Shown one piece after another: positions 60,847 through 64,000 of a DNA stretch of 64,000 nt (its first letter is position 1; every line of letters begins with the position of its first letter). The translations under genes and the position numbers were made by a program. The notes under the pieces are model-generated. The model worked only from the letters and a program-made list of their open reading frames with translations, was not told the DNA's origin and did not search any database. The stretch is from Halorubrum rutilum (GTDB lineage: Archaea; Halobacteriota; Halobacteria; Halobacteriales; Haloferacaceae): NCBI RefSeq assembly GCF_024494565.1, contig NZ_JANHDN010000004.1:1-64000 (forward strand). The letters are read 5' to 3'.

Positions 60847-61045
60847 GCTGCCGCCGCGCGGCTATTTAAATACTGAATCGGTACCACCGATCTGCGATAC
60901 CCACTTCCGTCATCGATCGGTGTGCGCTTCCAACGACGCAGCGCCCGGTAACAGCCAACTGCCCGGACGAGACCACGCTGAGAGGATGGAACGCAACGAA
61001 AGGAACGTCGCAACGACGGCGACCTCACCCACTCGACCGCCCCGA

Positions 61046-62416
61046 TCAGTACTTCGCGTCGGCGCCCGTCGTCTCGTAGATCCGGTCCATGATCGCGTCG
61101 CGCTCGCCGGTCCAGTTCGCCATCGCGGCCGGGCTGGTCGGGTACGACTCGTAGTGGTCGAGCAGCTCGTCGGCGAGCGTCTTCGTCTGGTAGAAGTTCC
61201 GGATCGTCCCCCAGTAGCCGAAGCTCTTCACCGCGGCCTTCAGCTTCAGCCCGAACGACATCGACGTGGAGCCCTCGTATAACGCCTCCGCGAGCTTCTC
61301 GCCCGGGAGCGCGGCGAGCAGCCCCATCAGGTCGTCGACGTCGACCGCGGTCGAGAGCACGTTGTACACGTCGAGTCCGGCGTAGCGCCCGCCGAAGTGG
61401 TCCATCACGCGGGTGTTGTACCGCCAGAGGTTCTCCTCGCTCACGTCGCCGTCGGAGACCGCCTTCACGGCCTGCTCGCCCGCGTACTTGCCCGCGTACG
61501 CCGCGCCGGCGATACCGCCGCCCGTGGTCGGGTTGACGTGCCCGGCGGCGTCGCCGACCGCCATGTACCCCGGCGCGACCGCCGAGTCGTAGGGGCGACG
61601 GGTGGGGAGCGCGGCGCCGAGCTTGTCCGTGACGGTGGCGCCCTCGAACTCGTCGCGGTTCCGGAGGTCGCGTCTCAGCGCCTCGACGAGCTGCATCGGC
61701 TCCTCGTTCATCTGGAAGCCGAGCCCGGCGTTGATCTCGGTGCTCGTCCGCGGGAAGTACCAGAGGTAGCCGGCGGCGCGGTCGGTCGCCTTGAAGACGA
61801 GGGCGTCGTCCCACTCGACCGGCTCCGGCACCTCGACGATCTCGCGGTACGCCGAGCAGAACTGCGAGTAGCGCACGTTGGTGTCGAACGTCGTCCCCTC
61901 GAAGTCCGCCTTGTCCTGGAGCAGCGACAGCGACCCGGCCCCGTCGATCACGAGGTCGGCCTCGTATGTGACCGCGTCGCCCTTCCGCTTCGCGCGCAGC
62001 CCGGTGACCCGACCGGCCTCGGTCTGAATTACGTCGTTGATGACGGTGTCGTAGTGGAAGTCGACCCCGGCGTCCTCGGCGCCCGCGATGATCTGCCGGC
62101 CGTACTCCCACCGGTCGATGACCGCGAGCTCGCCCGGCACGGGGATCTCCAGGACCGTGTCCTCTTGCGGGATCTCGAACCGCCCATGGTCGACGCCGGT
62201 GTTGGTGAACGCCGGTTCGAGCCGCTCTTTCGGGATGGCCTCCGGGAAGGCGTCGGCGCCCTTCAGCGCGTCGCCGCAGGCGATGTGGCCGGCCTCCGCC
62301 TCGTCCTTCCGCTCGACGATGACGACGTCGAGCCCCTCGTTCGCAATCGTCGCGGCGGCGTAACAGCCGGCGGTCCCGGCGCCGGCCACGACGACGTCGT
62401 ACTCGTCGATGCTCAT
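61046..62416 (-). CDS. Geranylgeranyl-reductase-family flavoprotein
   Basis: A 456-residue FAD protein. The dinucleotide-binding start is YDVVVAGAGTAGCYAAATIA. A second FAD site is MAVGDAAGHVNPTTGGGIAG, the signature of geranylgeranyl reductases, and LIDGAG-like VIDGAGSLSLLQDKAD follows the substrate domain. Relatives saturate the isoprenoid chains of archaeal lipids (or of menaquinone side chains). Haloarchaea encode several members, so the exact target is not settled. The start at 62416 is preferred because the upstream extension is basic. Confidence 0.9.
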   Translation of the reverse strand: MSIDEYDVVVAGAGTAGCYAAATIANEGLDVVIVERKDEAEAGHIACGDALKGADAFPEAIPKERLEPAFTNTGVDHGRFEIPQEDTVLEIPVPGELAVIDRWEYGRQIIAGAEDAGVDFHYDTVINDVIQTEAGRVTGLRAKRKGDAVTYEADLVIDGAGSLSLLQDKADFEGTTFDTNVRYSQFCSAYREIVEVPEPVEWDDALVFKATDRAAGYLWYFPRTSTEINAGLGFQMNEEPMQLVEALRRDLRNRDEFEGATVTDKLGAALPTRRPYDSAVAPGYMAVGDAAGHVNPTTGGGIAGAAYAGKYAGEQAVKAVSDGDVSEENLWRYNTRVMDHFGGRYAGLDVYNVLSTAVDVDDLMGLLAALPGEKLAEALYEGSTSMSFGLKLKAAVKSFGYWGTIRNFYQTKTLADELLDHYESYPTSPAAMANWTGERDAIMDRIYETTGADAKY

Positions 62417-62633
62417 GACACGTGGGTCGTTCCCCCGGTGGCAAAACTCTTTGTTCCCGTTTCGGTCCCCTCGGGAGCGACACGAGCCCCGGACGGCGAC
62501 GCGACCGACGCGGATCGCCGCCCGGTCCGGGACCGCGGGCGTCGTCGCGGTCGTCCGCGGTCGCCGACGACGCCGTCGCGTCCCTAACTGTTCAGCCCTC
62601 GTTTTTAACGGCGGTGCGGCCGTGACTCCGGAC

Positions 62634-63446
62634 ATGTCCGGACTCGATCACGTCGACACGGACCGGCTCCGGGAGTGGCTCTCGGAGGTCCGCGAGGGAG
62701 AGACGACCGCCGCCCTGATGCTCGCCGTCGCGTACGACAAGGGGATCGGCGCGGGCGAACTGGCCTCGTGGTACGACCGGTCGACCGAGTCGGTCGAGGA
62801 GGCGATCGCGGCGCTCGACTCGCCCGACTACGTCGCCGAGATCGCCCGCCTCGAAGGGGTCGACGTCGAGGCGGTCGCCGCGGAGTCGAACCTCACGGTC
62901 GAGTCGGTCGAGGCCTGGTTCGCCGGGCTGTCGGACCGCCCCGTCCCCGAGGCCGCGAGCGTGATCCGGGGGTACGCGGAGGGCGCGGTCGAGCCCCTCC
63001 TCACGGGCGAACCCTCGACCGTGTTCCACCTCGACTACGACGCGATGACCGAGCGCGGCTGGTCGCTCGACGACCCGGACCTGTTCGAGAAGGCGGCCGA
63101 GTCGGACCTCGGGCTGCCCGAGTACGGGCGGTTCCTCGTCGAGCCGGACGAGTCGATCCTGGAGGCGGCCGAGCGCGGCGGCCGGTCCTGGCCGTACGCC
63201 TGCCGGGGCGGCGCGTGCACGAACTGCGCCGTCGTCGTCGTCGACGGCGACGTGGCGATGCCGGGGCAGTCCGTGCTCTCCGACGCGCAGATCCGCGAGA
63301 CGAACGCCCGGCTCTCCTGCGTCGGCGTCCCGGTCACGGACGAGGTCCGGCTCGTCACCGGCGTCGGCGACCTGGCGGAGTTCGCCGACCTGCGGCTGCC
63401 GTCCCCGGCCGAGGACGGGGACGGAGCGAGGCCGGCGTCGGACTGA
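62634..63446 (+). CDS. HTH-containing [2Fe-2S] ferredoxin fusion
   Basis: A 270-residue protein. The C-terminal half is a plant-type [2Fe-2S] ferredoxin with YACRGGACTNCAVVVVDG (C-x4-C-x2-C) and a fourth Cys in RLSCVGVPV. It has the haloarchaeal acidic insertion ahead of it. The N-terminal 115 residues contain helix-turn-helix-like segments: LAVAYDKGIGAGELASWYDR and LEGVDVEAVAAESNLTVESV. The combination suggests an electron carrier with a regulatory or partner-binding domain. It is divergent from the flavoprotein, and might be its electron donor. Confidence 0.85.
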   Translation: MSGLDHVDTDRLREWLSEVREGETTAALMLAVAYDKGIGAGELASWYDRSTESVEEAIAALDSPDYVAEIARLEGVDVEAVAAESNLTVESVEAWFAGLSDRPVPEAASVIRGYAEGAVEPLLTGEPSTVFHLDYDAMTERGWSLDDPDLFEKAAESDLGLPEYGRFLVEPDESILEAAERGGRSWPYACRGGACTNCAVVVVDGDVAMPGQSVLSDAQIRETNARLSCVGVPVTDEVRLVTGVGDLAEFADLRLPSPAEDGDGARPASD

Positions 63447-63483
63447 GCCGCCCCGCTCACTCCTCGGGGGCGTCGTCGCCCGC

Positions 63484-64000
63484 TCACTCCTCGGTCTCGT
63501 AGTGCTCCCCGGCCGCCTCCGGGAGCCGCGTCCGACCGACCAGCGCGAGGACCAGGATGACGACCACGAACGGCGTGATCCGGATGAGCTGCCGGGGGAT
63601 CCCGATCCCCTGGAGCTGGAGCACGGTCTGGACCGCGTCCAGCCCCGCGAACAGCATCGTCGAGAGGAACGCCCCGACCGGGTTGTAGTTGCCGAACAGG
63701 TACGCCACGATGGCGATGAACCCCTTCCCGTTCACCATCGTCGGGCCGTTGCCGGTGAACTGGCCGAGGTCGAGCGACAGCGCGGCGCCGCCCATCCCCG
63801 CGAGCACGCCCGAGATCAGCACCGCCGCGTAGCGGACCCGGGTGACGCTCACGCCGGCGGTGTCGAGCGCCTTCGGGTTCTCGCCGCTGGCGCGGATCCA
63901 CCGGCCGAACGCCGTCCGCTCGAAGACGTACCACGAGCCGGCGACGGCGGCGAACAGCATGTACACCGACGGCGACGCGGAGAAGAGCGCGCCGAAGAAC
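63484..64000 (-). CDS. ABC transporter permease, partial (start beyond window)
   Basis: The C-terminal 172 residues of a multi-pass permease of the branched-chain amino acid / nucleoside-lipoprotein type (LivM/BmpD-associated YufQ-like). It has the hallmark GSWYVFERTAFGRWIRASGE with NPKALDTAGVSV, then SGVLAGMGGAAL and FGNYNPVGAFLSTMLFAGLD. The upstream frame is open to the window edge (ALFSASPSV), so the true start lies outside. It would import nucleosides or sugars. The last residues are a short acidic tail. Confidence 0.9.
   Translation of the reverse strand, partial: FFGALFSASPSVYMLFAAVAGSWYVFERTAFGRWIRASGENPKALDTAGVSVTRVRYAAVLISGVLAGMGGAALSLDLGQFTGNGPTMVNGKGFIAIVAYLFGNYNPVGAFLSTMLFAGLDAVQTVLQLQGIGIPRQLIRITPFVVVILVLALVGRTRLPEAAGEHYETEE

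Overview
The window is a GC-rich stretch of a haloarchaeal chromosome (class Halobacteria; the genus is not certain, Halorubrum-like by general feel). The evidence is the tail of an rRNA operon (5S rRNA), a transcription factor B gene, very acidic Asp/Glu-rich proteins, families found only or mainly in haloarchaea (UPF0212, UPF0058, OsmC-like, HTH_10), and AT-rich TATA-like boxes about 25-30 nt before many start codons, as expected for leaderless haloarchaeal genes. I see no IS transposase, prophage, CRISPR array or tRNA.

Layout. 1-14.6 kb: 5S rRNA end and terminator, then housekeeping and hypothetical genes (EamA transporter, GAF histidine kinase, OGG1-type glycosylase, UPF0212, UPF0058, zinc-ribbon protein, TFB, MscS channel, M20 amidase, M24 peptidase, MFS transporter). 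14.6-27.8 kb: a respiratory nitrate reductase locus. It has a cysteine-containing bacterio-opsin-activator-type regulator (NarO/DmsR-like), a tightly overlapping operon (membrane protein, Rieske protein, cytochrome b, small protein, Tat-exported NarG, NarH, haem-binding membrane-anchored subunit, NarJ-type chaperone, membrane protein, HEAT-repeat protein), and an Mrp-type Fe-S carrier. 28-45 kb: CDP-alcohol phosphatidyltransferase, NMP kinase, hisC, hflX, acyl-CoA/FAH metabolism, a PAS kinase and many small proteins. 42-48.2 kb: a divergent lactate-utilisation pair of LUD-domain/Fe-S proteins and a fused FAD/Fe-S dehydrogenase. 48.3-58.3 kb: Nudix, S10 paralogue and a nitrate-assimilation locus with two tandem NasA-type nitrate reductases divergent from a ferredoxin-dependent nitrite reductase. 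58.4-64 kb: M20 amidohydrolase, winged-helix/membrane pair, geranylgeranyl-reductase-family flavoprotein, HTH-ferredoxin fusion and the end of an ABC permease gene.

How the parts work together. The nar operon would let the cell respire nitrate outside the membrane, with electrons passing through a Rieske/cytochrome b module in place of NarI. The nas/nir genes reduce nitrate to ammonium for biosynthesis. The lactate dehydrogenases feed electrons into the respiratory chain.

The most unusual signals are (a) short upstream ORFs that begin close to a predicted transcription start and end by overlapping the start codon of all three nitrate-assimilation genes, forming a tiled chain in front of nasA1 that is built on a 23-bp tandem repeat; and (b) two inverted, dispersed copies of a roughly 270-295 bp non-coding element whose 20-bp stem arms differ at six positions but are fully compensated.
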